A stretch of DNA of 64,000 bases from Owenia fusiformis (GCA_903813345.2 CAIIXF020000002.1:23948455-24012454), one strand, 5' to 3'. Counted from the stretch's first letter, positions 32,405 to 44,599 are shown. Numbers and translations are program-made. Notes: a model not told the origin generated them from the sequence alone.

Positions 32405-35400
32405 AAAAGTTAAGGACCGGTCTTTTCCCTCATAGGTTTTCCTAAATGTTAAACCCCATGTATGTTTGAACTCTTATTTTCAAAGCCCGAAACGAAAGGA
32501 AAACTGATAATGTAAATGGATATGTAGCTTAACTCTATTATCTATATTTCAGAAAATTTTTAATTCAATCTCCGTTTCAATATGTCAAAAATTGATGTCA
32601 AATTTGAGGAATTTAATAAAAATGGCAGGACCAATGGGTGTAAACCAATTGGAAGGGGTTGGGTTGGGTTGCCAAGCCAAAAGTCATATGAGAAAATATC
32701 CATCCATACAATTGCTCTCAAAAATAAAATTTAAATAGACAATTGAATTTGCTAACTTGTCCACAACAAAAATTGATTTGTTTCTCCAGGTTTTACAAAG
32801 TTATGAATCTCAAAAGTCAAAATCATTTCTCAATAAACCTCCCATTGAAATAACACAGGGGTCAAAAATGAGTTGTCAAAAATACTGTAAAACGGGTATT
32901 GTTAGCGAGGGGTAATTGTTAGCGATTGTTAGCGATTGCTATAGTTTCGCTAAAAATTCAATTCGCTAAAATAAACCGGGGTTAAAATAAACTGGGCGCT
33001 AAAATTTGCAAATTCCTAAAATTCGCTAAAATTTCCCGCGCTAAAACCCCCTTATATTGAAAAATTGCTAAAATTTCCCAGTGTCAAAATTACCCGTTTT
33101 ACAGTATATTGGCTGTTGTACATGCATTCTTTGAAAAATCACTCTCTCAATAATGTAAACTTTCAGACTTATTATAAACTTTATTCTAAGACAATTTCAA
33201 TTAACTTTATTTTACAAAACTCCCCTTGTTTCTTGAAATGGACTGATCCAGTTGACTCGCCTGGAGCCGCCATATTGTTTTTATACGGGAAGCTTATCGG
33301 AACCCTTTAACACCAAACATGCAGAAAGTAAAACAATTCAATTGTCTACTCAGAAATAATCTTTAATAAATGTTTTACCAAATAAATATCAAAAAATCTG
33401 ATTTGCTCCTAACCCACCATTTCCCTATAGTTAACATGGGTTCTGCCATTTTAAAAAATTCTTCAACTTTGACATCAATTTTTGACATATTGTAATTACC
33501 CAAATGCGAGTAAGTAGTTACCAGTTTCACCACCAGGTGGCTGATTCGGGTCAATTAACATGGCAGGTATATAGAAAGTTCCCTTAAACTTGAATATTAT
33601 CAATTTAAGTGGCTCAATTTTCATATAACCCTTATGTGCCTGATACTTATACTAATGAAAATATGTCCAGTAAAGCAAAATATTATCTGTCCGCTAAAAG
33701 AAAAGATATTTCATTTTTGTGATTTTATAGCATGGGGTCTATGGGGAATCTCCACGAGCTAGAAGTCACATTTTCAAAGAAAATTGATTTTTCAAAGTTG
33801 ATAAACACTTTTTAAAACCACATTTCTAGATGTAATTTTACATGTAGATTTGAATTTTGAATGACGTAAATCAAGATTATTTCTACTAGCATCTGGGTTA
33901 TTGAGAGATCAAATTGAAAGGAGTTGGGTAAACTAGCAACAGAGAGTGCCCCAATTGAAGTGTGAAAAAACTTTTTTTAAGAATAGGAGAAAAAAACATC
34001 AGAAATGCATAGATTGAAGTCTATATTTTTGGGTAGTATTTTCAAAAAAATTTAGAAAAAATTGTTACGGTGTCTGGAGACCTTCAAAGAGGGTGGGGGC
34101 CAGAAGGAAAAAAATTCACATATTTTGCAACCCTCTTGATGAATACCAATTTACTCAGCTATGAATGCATGTTTTTGATTTATCTGTCCAGGATTATGTA
34201 AATATATATTTATTTGATCCATACATACAATTGATTTAAACAATATGTACAGTTTAGAGGTAAGTAAAGCTTTGAAAGGACATTTCATGCTGAGTCTGGG
34301 TGACATTTTTATTCACTGGAGGTAGTAATCCTTTGAGTGTTTTCACATAGAGCATAACAAGTCTCCACTCTAATAAGTGCTTCTTTAGTTACATAAATGT
34401 TATATTGTTGCATACAAAGAATAATTTTGATGGAGACTTATTATGCTCGATGTGAATTTTAGAACTTTATAGAAAATTTTGCCTGCCATTTTTGTTGATT
34501 ATTCAAAATGGCCAAATGCTATTCATGCTGCATATGTAGGAAGCAGGGCATTATAAAATTTTAGATGCTAAAATACCTGAAACATCAAGTGGTTATATGT
34601 GCACAACATCTGAATCAGGTAGTTCAAGTGATAATGAGTAAAACTAATCAGAAAATGTTTCATTGTTATTTCATTAACAAGCCAATGATGAAATGTGTTG
34701 AGATTTTAGATGTTTTTCACCTTTTAGGTGATCTCCAAGAAGTGATTATCTCCGTTATCTGTACTTACTGTTTCCTAGACATTATCAGAATGATTAATAA
34801 TAAACTTAATAGTTGCTTTAAAATTATGTTGAATAATATCATTATGTTGAATTATAATATATACAGTGTGTGTGTTTAGTGTGTGGTTTTTAGCATACCC
34901 TATGTCGCTAACAGGAAGCAGGACATATTTCTCATAAAAAATAAACATTACTTTACGAGTCAAATCATGAAATGTACATTCTGAATTTAAATGAATTAAA
35001 AATAATAAAGTATTTTCATTATTTTAGGTACTTTTGTTCCCTTTCAGTGTTGCGTGGGAAGGGCGGAATATATTAATATAAATATCTCATTATTGGCAAG
35101 TTGCCAATTTACTATATATTGTAATTCCAACCTCTATGAGACTAAATTCCTATATTTGTGATATTTTAACCAAAAAGGTATATTTTGGTAGAAAATAATG
35201 AATTTTTTTAATTTGACCTTGACCTGAGGAATATGACCTTGACCTAAATTTTCATACATTTTTGAAACACATATATCACATAGATTAATAAAATAAAGAG
35301 AAAACTTGAAAATCAGGTGGGGCTTAAAATGGCCTTGTTTACCCAACTCCTTTCCTGAAATATAGAAAATAGAGTCGAGGTACATATCCATTTACAATAT

Positions 35401-35500
35401 CAGTTTTTCTTTCGTTTCGGGCTTAGAAAATTGAGTTTTAAGATACATTGGGTTTAACATCGATGTAAAGTTGTCTCAAGTTCTATGAGAAAATGAAGTA
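32405..35500. mobile_element. Composite 3.1 kb element with long terminal inverted repeats
   Basis: The left block 32430-32560 (GCCCGAAACGAAAGGAAAAC, TGTAAATGGATATGTA) is mirrored at about 35340-35480. Inside, 32575-32640 is mirrored at 33420-33500 around the MITE at 32885-33104, and a 100-bp hairpin (GAGCATAACAAGTCTCCA arms) sits at 34350-34453. No intact ORF of a transposase was recognised. Confidence 0.65.
32885..33104. mobile_element. TA-flanked MITE with GCTAAAA repeats
   Basis: The ends CTGTAAAACGGGTA and its complement TACCCGTTTTACAG are flanked by TA on both sides. The interior is filled with TTAGCGA and TTCGCTAAAA words. 220 bp. Confidence 0.8.
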
Positions 35501-36419
35501 ATAATTTAATATATATCATTTTGAAGGGCTACACCCATACTTTATGTTTTTTGTAAAAAATGTGAATATGCAAAGGAGATGTGTCATTGTGACGTCATAA
35601 TTCAAGATGGCACATTTGAATTTTTTACAAAGTGTAATTTTTTTATTGAGACTTCCATTCAAAAATCTGAATTGACAGAATTATAGGTCTTTTTTATATG
35701 CTGATTTCAGAGGTATTTGCACCATATGGCATAACTCCTACAAATAATTTTTAGATCATCGATACCAATTTTTCGCGGCCTCGCCAGCTTGGGACCGCTG
35801 TAACTTTGTAAATACTTCAGTTAACGAAAAGTCATGAACTTTTTTTAAAATGTTTGTACAGGCTTCAAGATTACAGAAATTGATAAATCATGTATTTTTT
35901 ATCAGGGGTCCCTTAGAGACCTCTTATAAAAAAATCATCACTCTTGTGAAATTTTGCTTTTTTTATTCTAAGGGGTCTCCAGGGGTCCCATTTTGATAAA
36001 ACTGCAAGAATAATGCATTTTCTAAAAGTATGGACCAGTAGTAACATCAAAAGGTTGTTTTAATCTGACAATGCCCTGCAAATTTATAGGCACTTGAATC
36101 TGTCATATTGCGAAAAACGATAAAATCCCATGTTACAGGATTTTCCGGGAATGTTCAGTCTCGGAAAACCGCTCATCAGATTTCCTGTAAGTTCGCACAC
36201 ATGATAGAAGATATCAAGTTCTAGAGCTGATTAACTTTTGGGGGGCCATCTTGTTAACCCGGATTTATTGGTTTGTAAAAGAAATAATTTTTTGTATCAC
36301 TTTTTATGCCCGGCATAAAAAGTAATGTCCCATTTTAATGCTGAGCATAAAAAGAGATACCCAATTTCTCTGCTGGTATTATTTAGGAAGTGATGTTTAA
36401 TGGTAGTTCAAGATTTAAG
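35501..36419. other. Intergenic DNA with a further TTATGCCCGGCATAA palindrome
   Basis: No exon recognised. TTTTTATGCCCGGCATAAAAA at 36302-36322 shares the core of the two hairpin minisatellites, and a degenerate second copy (TTTTAATGCTGAGCATAAAAA) follows near 36334. Here the palindrome stands outside the 29-bp array. Confidence 0.6.
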
Positions 36420-37459
36420 ACCCATCATTCTGGCACAGATTGCTGTACTAATCGTTAGTAAGAATTCCTAATAGAATAAGAATTATTAGCTGAAACAGTT
36501 GTTTTGCCCTGGCAAACAATTTCACTGGGGAGTATCGTGATGCAACAACACCGTGTTGTTGCATCAAGATGGCCAGACTTCCGGTGATAGATTTTCGTAC
36601 GATATGTTGTTTCCCCAATTTAAACCCATTTCTAGGACGAGTTTCTCAATAACCATACACGTGAAGTTAGCGCATGGTCTATATTTAAAGAAACTGTCAT
36701 TAGTATAAATGTAGCATCATCAAGAAGCAAGAAGTTCACGGTTTTAGTTCCTCACTATTGATGCAACAACACCAAACCGAAGATGCAACAACACTCCTCT
36801 AGATTTGAGCAATGATGCAACAACACCAATTAATAGTATTATTTCAGAAGACCATAAATCTCGGGAGGAACAGATTTTTAAATGCTACTATTGCAACACC
36901 GGCCAGTACCCATTTGCGTTCTTCTCACAGGCATTCAAAATACACGTCCTGTGGGCGAAGATTCTGTATATGTATTTTCAAAAATTTATACTTTTAAATA
37001 TCATAATGTACTGGAAGTTGTTTTATAACATAGTTCAATCCCCTGTAACATTGCAAGCTATAGTAACCCAATCTATTTTCATAAACCCCTGTTCCATAGC
37101 TTGATGACCCTGATACCAGTTAGTATCATTCAAAATGGTGGAAAAACATCTTTCGTTCTCGGTAAACACGACGAGCTATTGGAAATCTTGCACGGCGCAC
37201 ATGTAGAAGTATTGTTCTCTTTGGATTCGTTCTCCCCGATTGAGTAAAAAGTTAGGTAATAGGATTTAGGTCCCGAAAAGGTAAATTGATAGGGGTACAG
37301 TAATCCCAGATTCCCTTTGGGCCCTCGGGAAATATCATAATGTCTCCCGGAATAAAACCAATATTGAATCCCTCTCAGTAAATAATATAACCTCTATATT
37401 ATAGCATTGTATAACTGCAATATCATTAAACCAACACTCATCGGAATTTACAGGCGTTT

Positions 37460-37815
37460 TGAAAACTCAAAATCGCTAAATTTGGTGCCCCATGTTAAGT
37501 TAATGAGAAAAAAGTGTAAAATACGACATATATACGACCGAGTACAGTTTAATTTAATGAAAGCCTTTAAATGAAGGGTACCTCAAAAGCAATCTAGCTT
37601 CAAAATTTGGACACAAAAATGTCTAGGTCAAAATCTAGGTCAAATTTAAAGTTTTCCTTATTTTTGTGATTCTGACACTACACTTCAATCATATTCTTCG
37701 ATATTGTGTATACATGTAGCCAAGAGTGTACTAATAGTGTTACCCTTTTGCCGTCAGAAAGTATTTTAACCCACTTTTGAGATATGGTGTCCAAAAAGTA
37801 GGTCAAAAAAAAATT
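37460..37815. repeat. Dispersed repeat, copy B
   Basis: Partner of 3560-3905; same order of blocks (AAATCGCTAAATTTGG, AAAATCTAGGTCAAAT, TTGTGTATACATGTAG, TTGCCGTCAGAAAGTATTTT). Confidence 0.8.
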
Positions 37816-37984
37816 CTCCAAATTTAACGTTTGAGTTATGAATGAAGAATATAATTTCCTCAGGAATCAGAATCTGCAAACCAAATTTCGATCAGACTTC
37901 CGATTCGGAAGTTATGGCGTTTTGATAAAAATCGATCTGATGGTATCCTGATAGAAAGTCAAGAGTAGCGAAGAAAATGTTGAA

Positions 37985-38265
37985 AAATCCATCCATCCTT
38001 CCTTCCTATCCTATCCTACTATTCTATCATATCGTTCCTTTTTATTTTATCCTATCCTTCCTATCCCATCCCTTTTATCCCTATCCGTTCCTTCCTATCT
38101 ATCCTTCATATCCTTTCCTTCCTATCTATCTATCCTTCCTATCCTTTCCTTCCTATCTTATCCTTCCTTGCTATTATATCCTATCTTTCTTCTCTATTCT
38201 CTCCTATCGTTCCATCCTATTCTGTCCTATCCCACCTTCTTATTTCATCCATCCATCCATCTTTT
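37985..38265. repeat. Degenerate TCCTATCC polypyrimidine microsatellite
   Basis: About 280 bases of CCTTCCTATC-type units, nearly all pyrimidine on the plus strand. Confidence 0.85.
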
Positions 38266-38939
38266 TCTGGACGACTCGGCTTAAAAAAGTCTAGATCAGG
38301 AGTCTGAAATTGAACTTCCAAAGTCTAGTTATATTAGTTCTTTGTAAACAATTTCCATACTATACGGTAAATCAAGGGGATTTAATTTAGAAAATGAATA
38401 GTCTTTATTTTTCAGATACAATATCAATGAGGTTGGCTCCCGGGGATTCAATATTTAGCCTATATATTTAGTTTACCTTGTATATCCTTTTAACTTTGAT
38501 AAAGACAAATACATTAAGGAACCAAACAAAATGCGTTTCATTCATGAACCACGCACTTACGCGTTTTATTCATGCCCCGACCAACACCTATAAATAGAAC
38601 ATAAAACAGTTTTTCTAGATATTCAATGATACATTATATTGGCGTTTTTGCATCAGCACATTGGTGTTGTTGCATCATTGATAATAAACAGAGTGGTGTT
38701 GTTGCATCAATAGTGAGGAATTAAAACCGCGAATTTCTCGCTTCTTGATGATGCTACAGCATACTAATGAGAGTTTTTTAAAATATAGAGCTAACTGCAC
38801 GTGTATGATTATTGAGCAACTCGTCCTAGAAATGGGTTTAAATTGGGGAAACGACATATCGTACGAAAATCTATCACCGGAAGTCTGGCCATCTTGATGC
38901 AACAACACGGTGTTGTTGCATCACGATACCCCCCAGTGA

Positions 38940-39294
38940 ATTTTCCAAACTGTATTTCAACTTCATTTCTGTCTATTTGTTGACAGTCTGTGATGTCATC
39001 AACAATCATCACAATAGAAATGAGGTAATTCACGATGACATCACAAAGTATCTGTGATGACATCATCAATCATCACAATGGAAACAAGATAATTCATGAT
39101 GACATCACAAAGCATCTCTGTCATAGATAGAACTCTGCCACATTTCTTAGAAATCAAACTACTATGTGATATCATAGATAATCTCATTGTCACAGATAGA
39201 ATTCAACTAATTCCCATTGTGAAGATTGATGATGACATCACAGACTGTAAACACATATAGACAGAAATGAATTTCAAGTGCATATTGGGATATT
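38940..39294. mobile_element. MITE nested in the right arm of the 36.4-39.9 kb element
   Basis: Terminal repeats of about 60 bp (..CATTTCTGTCTAT.. / ..ATAGACAGAAATG..) enclose repeated TGATGACATCACA words. The left arm of the host element reads straight through the same position (TTTCACTGGGG next to CCTGGCAAACAAT), giving the empty site. Confidence 0.7.
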
Positions 39295-39326
39295 GTTTGC
39301 CAGGGCCAGAACAGTTTCAGATATAA

Positions 39327-39818
39327 AAGCCCTGTATACACTGCAAATAGCGTTTCAATCGTTGCAATTGTTTCAATCAATTCAATGGTTTCAAATGCTT
39401 GCATCATTTCCTACGTTTCAATGCTTACGTCATTTTGAAAATATCAATCGTTTCAATCGATTCGCCTTTGAAATCAATTTAAAGTTTCGCTGTTTGCGCC
39501 TGTTTCACCGTTTCAAGCATTTCAATCATACGATTAATTCATAAAGGAACGGGCGAAATGATTGAAAAAAAAACGAACATGCACGTTTTTCATTTCAAGC
39601 ATTTTGCCGGGGCTTTTCAACCGTTTCAAGCATTTCAATCAATACGTCTCGAAAAATAAAATGACCGTTTCGCTGCTTTCGCCTGTTTCGCCGTTTCAAG
39701 CATTTCAATCAATTCGCCTAAGCTGTTTTAACATTCTCTTTCATTTCAACCATTTCAAGCATTTCGGGCTTTTCGCCCCCAATTTCAAGCAATTCACTTG
39801 CCAGTGTATACACCCCTT
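39327..39818. mobile_element. Element built from TTTCAA/TTTCGC repeats, nested
   Basis: The ends AAGCCCTGTATACACTG and CAGTGTATACACCCCTT are inverted repeats. The 450-base interior is made of CGTTTCAATC, GCATTTCAAGC and TTCGCC words at irregular 8-14-base spacing on one strand. Again the left arm of the host element lacks it. Confidence 0.7.
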
Positions 39819-39884
39819 AATTCTTAATTTTATTAGGAATTTTTAACTAACATTAGTTCAGCAATCTATGTCAGAATGATGGGT

Positions 39885-40690
39885 ATTTGTTACAGTCCAT
39901 TTTTATATAATCCGCTGTTTACAGTGTGTCAGATAAGGATTTTTTTCTGGTAGCCATTTTGGCCACTGGATTTCAGATACCACTGGCCAAACAGATTTTT
40001 CACTAGCCAGTATAAAATTACGCTAACATCGCAAACTTTTACGAAAATCATTTATTTTATCTAAAAAGTAAAGAATCTGCAATTTGTCAAACTTGCTAGT
40101 TGAAAGCCCATGGTATCATTTAATTCCCTGATAATAACACTATGATATAATGTTGATTAAAAATGTATCACGGGCTGGGGGAGGGGGGGGGAGGGGGGGG
40201 GGGGGGGGGTGGTAGCATTCCCCTTCCAGAAAATTATTGATATTTAGAACCTCTTTTGTGCAAACTGAGCATGATACTCCTCATAAAAGTCAAATTTTAG
40301 GCCCTATATATAGATCTACACAGAAAAATTAATGAAGAACAAAAAATACACGTTGCTAAGTAACAGTAATTGCCGTTTTTAGCGCCTACCCCCTAATAAC
40401 CATTCACCCCGCTTCACAAAGTTCAAGAAAAATCAAGGAATAACCAATTATTACCGAACACACGGAAAAAATATTTTCCGAAAGAAATCAGTGGGCGATA
40501 ATAGAGTACTTCATCATTACTTACACTAAAATGCGGGAAAAGTGGCACATTTTGTAATTCAGTGCATCATCACGATAAATATCTATCATTTGGTGCTTTC
40601 CACGTTATACTAAACCAATATTTTGATGATTGAAGAAGGAAATGTCCGAGTTTAAAAAGATTTTTTCGGCGATATCTTCTGCGCAGTTTT
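39885..40690. other. Intergenic DNA with a long G-run
   Basis: No exon. 40168-40211 is an almost pure G tract (four or more runs, quadruplex-capable). Confidence 0.5.
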
Positions 40691-40838
40691 TATGCGCATA
40701 TATATGATCTCTTCGACCAATCAGAACTCTCGAATAAAGAAGTCGAGAGCACGGCCAATCAGAATCCACGATAGAAAACGTTTCGGGATCGATCAAGAAG
40801 GAACATCCGGATGTTCTGGATTTTCGATCTCGGTGAGT
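40690..40838 (+). promoter_or_regulatory. Promoter-like patch: two CCAAT boxes and a donor site
   Basis: CCAATCAG at 40717-40724 and again at 40755-40762, a perfect 16-bp palindrome GAACATCCGGATGTTC at 40801-40816 and a strong donor GTGAGT at 40833. No acceptor or coding exon downstream could be tied to it, so this may be an orphan or transposon-borne promoter. Confidence 0.3.
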
Positions 40839-41403
40839 TCCTTGGCAGAATTATGCCATTATCTTCGGGTTTTCAAGTCTGATTTGATCCCAGATCGCCA
40901 CTATGGCAAGTGCTCCATTAAAACTGTTCGCCAGATGTATTTTCTGATGGCATTTGGCGAATGGCGACCGCTTATCCGACACACTGTGTTTAGGGAAGTA
41001 GGCCATCCCTCACCCCACAAAACAATTGAAAAGTTCTGAATTTATTTTATGTATTGTCTCAGACACTTTAAAAGTGCCCAGACATCATCAAATAGCTCCT
41101 TGATATAGTCAAAGTTTCTGGGGAACTAATACTTGCTCCCCCTCTGTCATCCTCACCCCACCTCCCCCTCGGGCACACCCCCCCCCCATCTTTTTTATTG
41201 ACTCATACACTCAAGAAACTCCAGAAAGCACCAAATAGCATCTTAAAATTGTATAATTTTCTAGGGGGAGTGGGCCACCTCTCACACCCCCACAAAACAA
41301 ATGAAAAGTTCTGAATTTATTTTATGTATTGTCTCAGACACTTTTAAAGTGCCCAGACATCAAATAGCTCCTTGATATAGTCAATGTTTCTGGGGGACTA
41401 AGA

Positions 41404-42158
41404 ATCAACTAGATAACGGCAACTCCACGGAGTAGCAAATCCCAACGAACAAAATATCAATTACCGAATTCCAATCAATTATACTCATTTCTTTGGTTAA
41501 AATTGAAAAAATTAGATTTTAGAATTGCGAATTCCTGCAAAGCAGCCATTATGAATTTTCTGAGGTGCAAATCTGAAAAATAATACCATAATTGTGATCT
41601 ACTCCAAAAATCCTTCAATTTGAGTATAATATAGCCATACTTTGAAGGGATCGAAAAATTATTGCGAAATCGTACATTAGACGGCCATTTTGAATTTTAC
41701 GAGGCTCGAATCAGAAAAAAGATACAATATTTGCAATCTACTCTTAATTGCCTTTCATTTGAGTATAATAAAGCTATACTTCAGAAAGATCTAAAAATTA
41801 GCAAAATTTCTGTTTTCCTGATCCCCAATATACGGCCCCTAGGGGTCAGGATGAAAAACACGGAATATATGTGAAATAGATAAATGTTGTGAATATACTA
41901 CCAAAATTTCAAACAATAATATTAATTACTTTGGTTTAGAATGAAAAATTTATGATTTTTGCGAAAGAGTCCCATCACTTTTAAAGCGGCGGCCATCTTT
42001 TTTTTGCGTAAAACTATTCACCAATATACATCTTTCCACTAAATATGAAGAAAATCCGTCTACTAGTATTCGAGTTATCTTCCGGACGGACAGACGGACG
42101 GACGGACTGACGGAGGGCTTCACTATATCCCTACCAACTTCGTTTGTTGGGATAATTA
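41404..42158. mobile_element. Unclassified insert in the satellite
   Basis: The satellite stops at GGGGGACTAAGAATC and resumes at GTGTCCAGAC. Between them lie CAACGAACAAAATATC near the left end, CGGACGGACAGACGGACGG near 42070 and ACTTCGTTTGTTGGGATAAT at the right end: the phrase AACGAA..TTCGTT is a short inverted pair. No ORF of note. Confidence 0.5.
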
Positions 42159-42870
42159 AGGTGTCCAGACTGCATCAAATAGCACCTTTATATGGTCAAG
42201 GTTTCTGGGGACAGATATGAGGGACAAACACTTGCTCCCCCCTCTGGCACCCAAACCCTACCTCCCGCTTTGGCACCCCAGCCCCCCTTTGACATCTCCA
42301 AGATTTGAAAAAATTATGATTGTTTTCATTTTTTTATTGACTCATACACTTTAAAAGTGCCCAGAAAGCACCAAATAGCATCTTAAAATTGTTGAATTTT
42401 CTAAGGAAGTAGGCCACTCCTCACATCCCCCACAAAACAATTGACAAAAATTTTGAATTTATCTCACGTATTGTCTCAAGAATCAATTTAGGTGACCAGA
42501 CTTCATCAAATAGCACCTTTATATGGTCAATGTTTCTGGGGACAGATATGGGGGACAAACACTTGCTCCCCCTCTGGCACCCAAACCCTACCTCCTGCTT
42601 TGGCACCCCAACCCCCCTTTGACATCCCCAAGATTTGAAAAAATTGTGATTGTTGTTCATTTTTTTATTGACTCATACACTTTAAAAGTGCTCAGAAAGC
42701 ACCAAATATCATCTTAAAATTGTAAAATTTTCTAGGAGAGTTGGGCACCCATCACCCTCACCCTTTTATCCTCTTTGACAACCCTTTGATTAATACACTT
42801 TGAAAGTGCACACTCACACCCCCTCCCCCACAAAACAATTGGGAATGTTTTGAAGTTGCATTTGCTAATA

Positions 42871-43405
42871 CTGTACGCCCGGTATTATTCGCGAGCTTTA
42901 ATTTCGCGAATTTTGCGAAAACACGGTTTCGCGGCTATTAAATTTCGCTAATTTCACAAGTTCAGAAGTGCGTGCCGGGCTATGTTTGCCCTTTCTGCGT
43001 CGTTGTACACTTTATATGTTCCACGCTTGGACTTCATGTTATTTTTAGTAATTTGAACTTCAGTTTCTATAAATTAATATCGTCGATGTCATTATTAAGC
43101 CTAGGCCCATTGGTAGTAGTTGGCCTGACTAGCCAACGTAAAATAGACATGTTTGTGGAAATCATCCAATTATCGCCCAATAACACTAGACGAAACGTTT
43201 TACACAAAACGAGATGCATTTTGTAGTTCTTCTTACAGATGTAGGAATGGAGGGATCAGAAGTTGACGAAATGCATCAGAGCCCCGGGTAAAAACAAATT
43301 CCCGGGGATTTAATTAGCAATTTCGCGACGATAATTTTTCGCGATTTTAACACCATCGCGAAAAGCGCGAAAGTTAATCGCACGCGAATAATACCGGGCG
43401 TACAG
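42871..43405. mobile_element. TA-flanked MITE with CTGTACGCCCGG ends
   Basis: The terminal repeats CTGTACGCCCGGTATTATTC and its complement are flanked by TA. The interior is rich in TTCGCGA words, with a CCCCGGGTAA / TTCCCGGGGATT pair. 535 bp, non-coding. A half copy is in the zinc-finger intron (8842). Confidence 0.85.
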
Positions 43406-43560
43406 TATTAAACACTTTAAAAGTGCTCAGAAATCACCAAGTGACATAATGAAAACATAAATAATTCTGACACCGCATCCCAAAAACTAAAGCATTAATT
43501 TACTCAAACACATTAAAAGTGCTCAGAATTAACCAGATTGAATTAGTAAAATTTTCCTGT

Positions 43561-44599
43561 GCTGCCCATTCGCTCCTCTAAAAAGAAAATTATTAAAAAA
43601 TCTGAATTTCTTCAAATTGATTCTATTGCCTTCTAGCACACCCTCCCTAGTATTCCAATGTTTCTCCTAATTGCTCATACAATATTTAGTCTAAAAACAA
43701 TATGAAAACAATAAAATACTACAAAATAGGCTGAGTGGCCTTAATATAGAGAGTAACTGACCCCCCCCTGACTTACGAGATTTGAGTTACGCGGAAAAAA
43801 TGACAATTTTATTTTCTCTTTATTAAAAACCGCACCCCCTTGGACATGTTGGAGAAAAGTGTCTTACGGGCCCGTAGTTTATCCTAAATATGTTTAGACC
43901 ACAAAAAGGGGGATATTTTTGTTGATATCTTTGCAACATATTTGTTTTAGAACATCTTTAATATGAGCAAAGGATTTTTCGAACTTAACTTACTTTTTAT
44001 GAGTATCATGTGGGGCCTGGATATATACTGTGATAAGAAAATGAGAAAAATATTGACAATTTTGCCACCTGAGTGAATATCACTTTTATAATCTGACATC
44101 ACATATTTGAGAATGCCTTAAGAGTAAATGTATGGTTTGAGTGATCATGTCAATATAATGAACTTTTCTTATTTTCCAGTGTTTGCTGAAGATGTTCCCT
44201 GTTGTGCAAGTACCTGTACAAATCATGACATTACCACACAATCAAATAAAATGACATTGGAACTCCGCCATCAGCTAGGCCTATTGTGAATGTGGCTAAG
44301 AAGAACAGCATACACTGACTGTGTTGACTTATTTAACCAGGCTAAATTAACTTGCCCTGCAAAGTTCCTGATAAAAATACATGTGTGGATTAGAAGACCC
44401 AGCCAAGATAATGAATATATGAAAATACAATGTACCCCAGAAGCGTCTCATCTTCACATCTCACACTGTCCATGAAGTGATTATCCTCTCGGCTATTTGT
44501 GACAAAATGATGCAGTAATGGAATCAGAGCCTTATTATTCAATGCTGATATTAAGAAACCCAAGTAACTGTGACTATGCTCTAAATGGCAAAGAAACAG
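43561..44599. other. Intergenic DNA
   Basis: AT-rich; no exon or clear repeat boundary recognised. Confidence 0.35.

Larger units (their letters stand above)
36420..39880. mobile_element. Inverted-arm element with GATGCAACAACAC palindromes
   Basis: The left arm 36420-36835 (CCCATCATTCTGGCAC ..) is mirrored on the right from 38658 to 39880. Both arms carry GATGCAACAACAC joined through one base to its complement, plus several more copies of the 13-mer. The right arm is longer because two other elements are inserted in it (38940-39294 and 39327-39818). The middle contains the repeat at 37460-37815 and a polypyrimidine run. No transposase. Confidence 0.75.
41000..43560. repeat. Satellite-like tandem repeat, unit about 333 bp
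   Basis: Units are marked by ACTTTAAAAGTGCCCAGA, CACCAAATAGCATCTTAAAA, CCCACAAAACAATTGA and GGACAAACACTTGCTCCCCC; the last phrase is 332 bases apart at 42223 and 42555. About four to five partial units are interrupted by an insert at about 41404-42158 and by the MITE at 42871-43405. A further fragment is seen near 45750. Confidence 0.8.

Noticed and set aside
37977-38294. 105-codon frame rich in Pro/Tyr/Leu/Ser
   Set aside because: Translation of the TCCTATCC microsatellite.
39278-39846. Two plus-strand frames rich in Phe-Gln-Ser repeats
   Set aside because: By-products of the TTTCAA word array.
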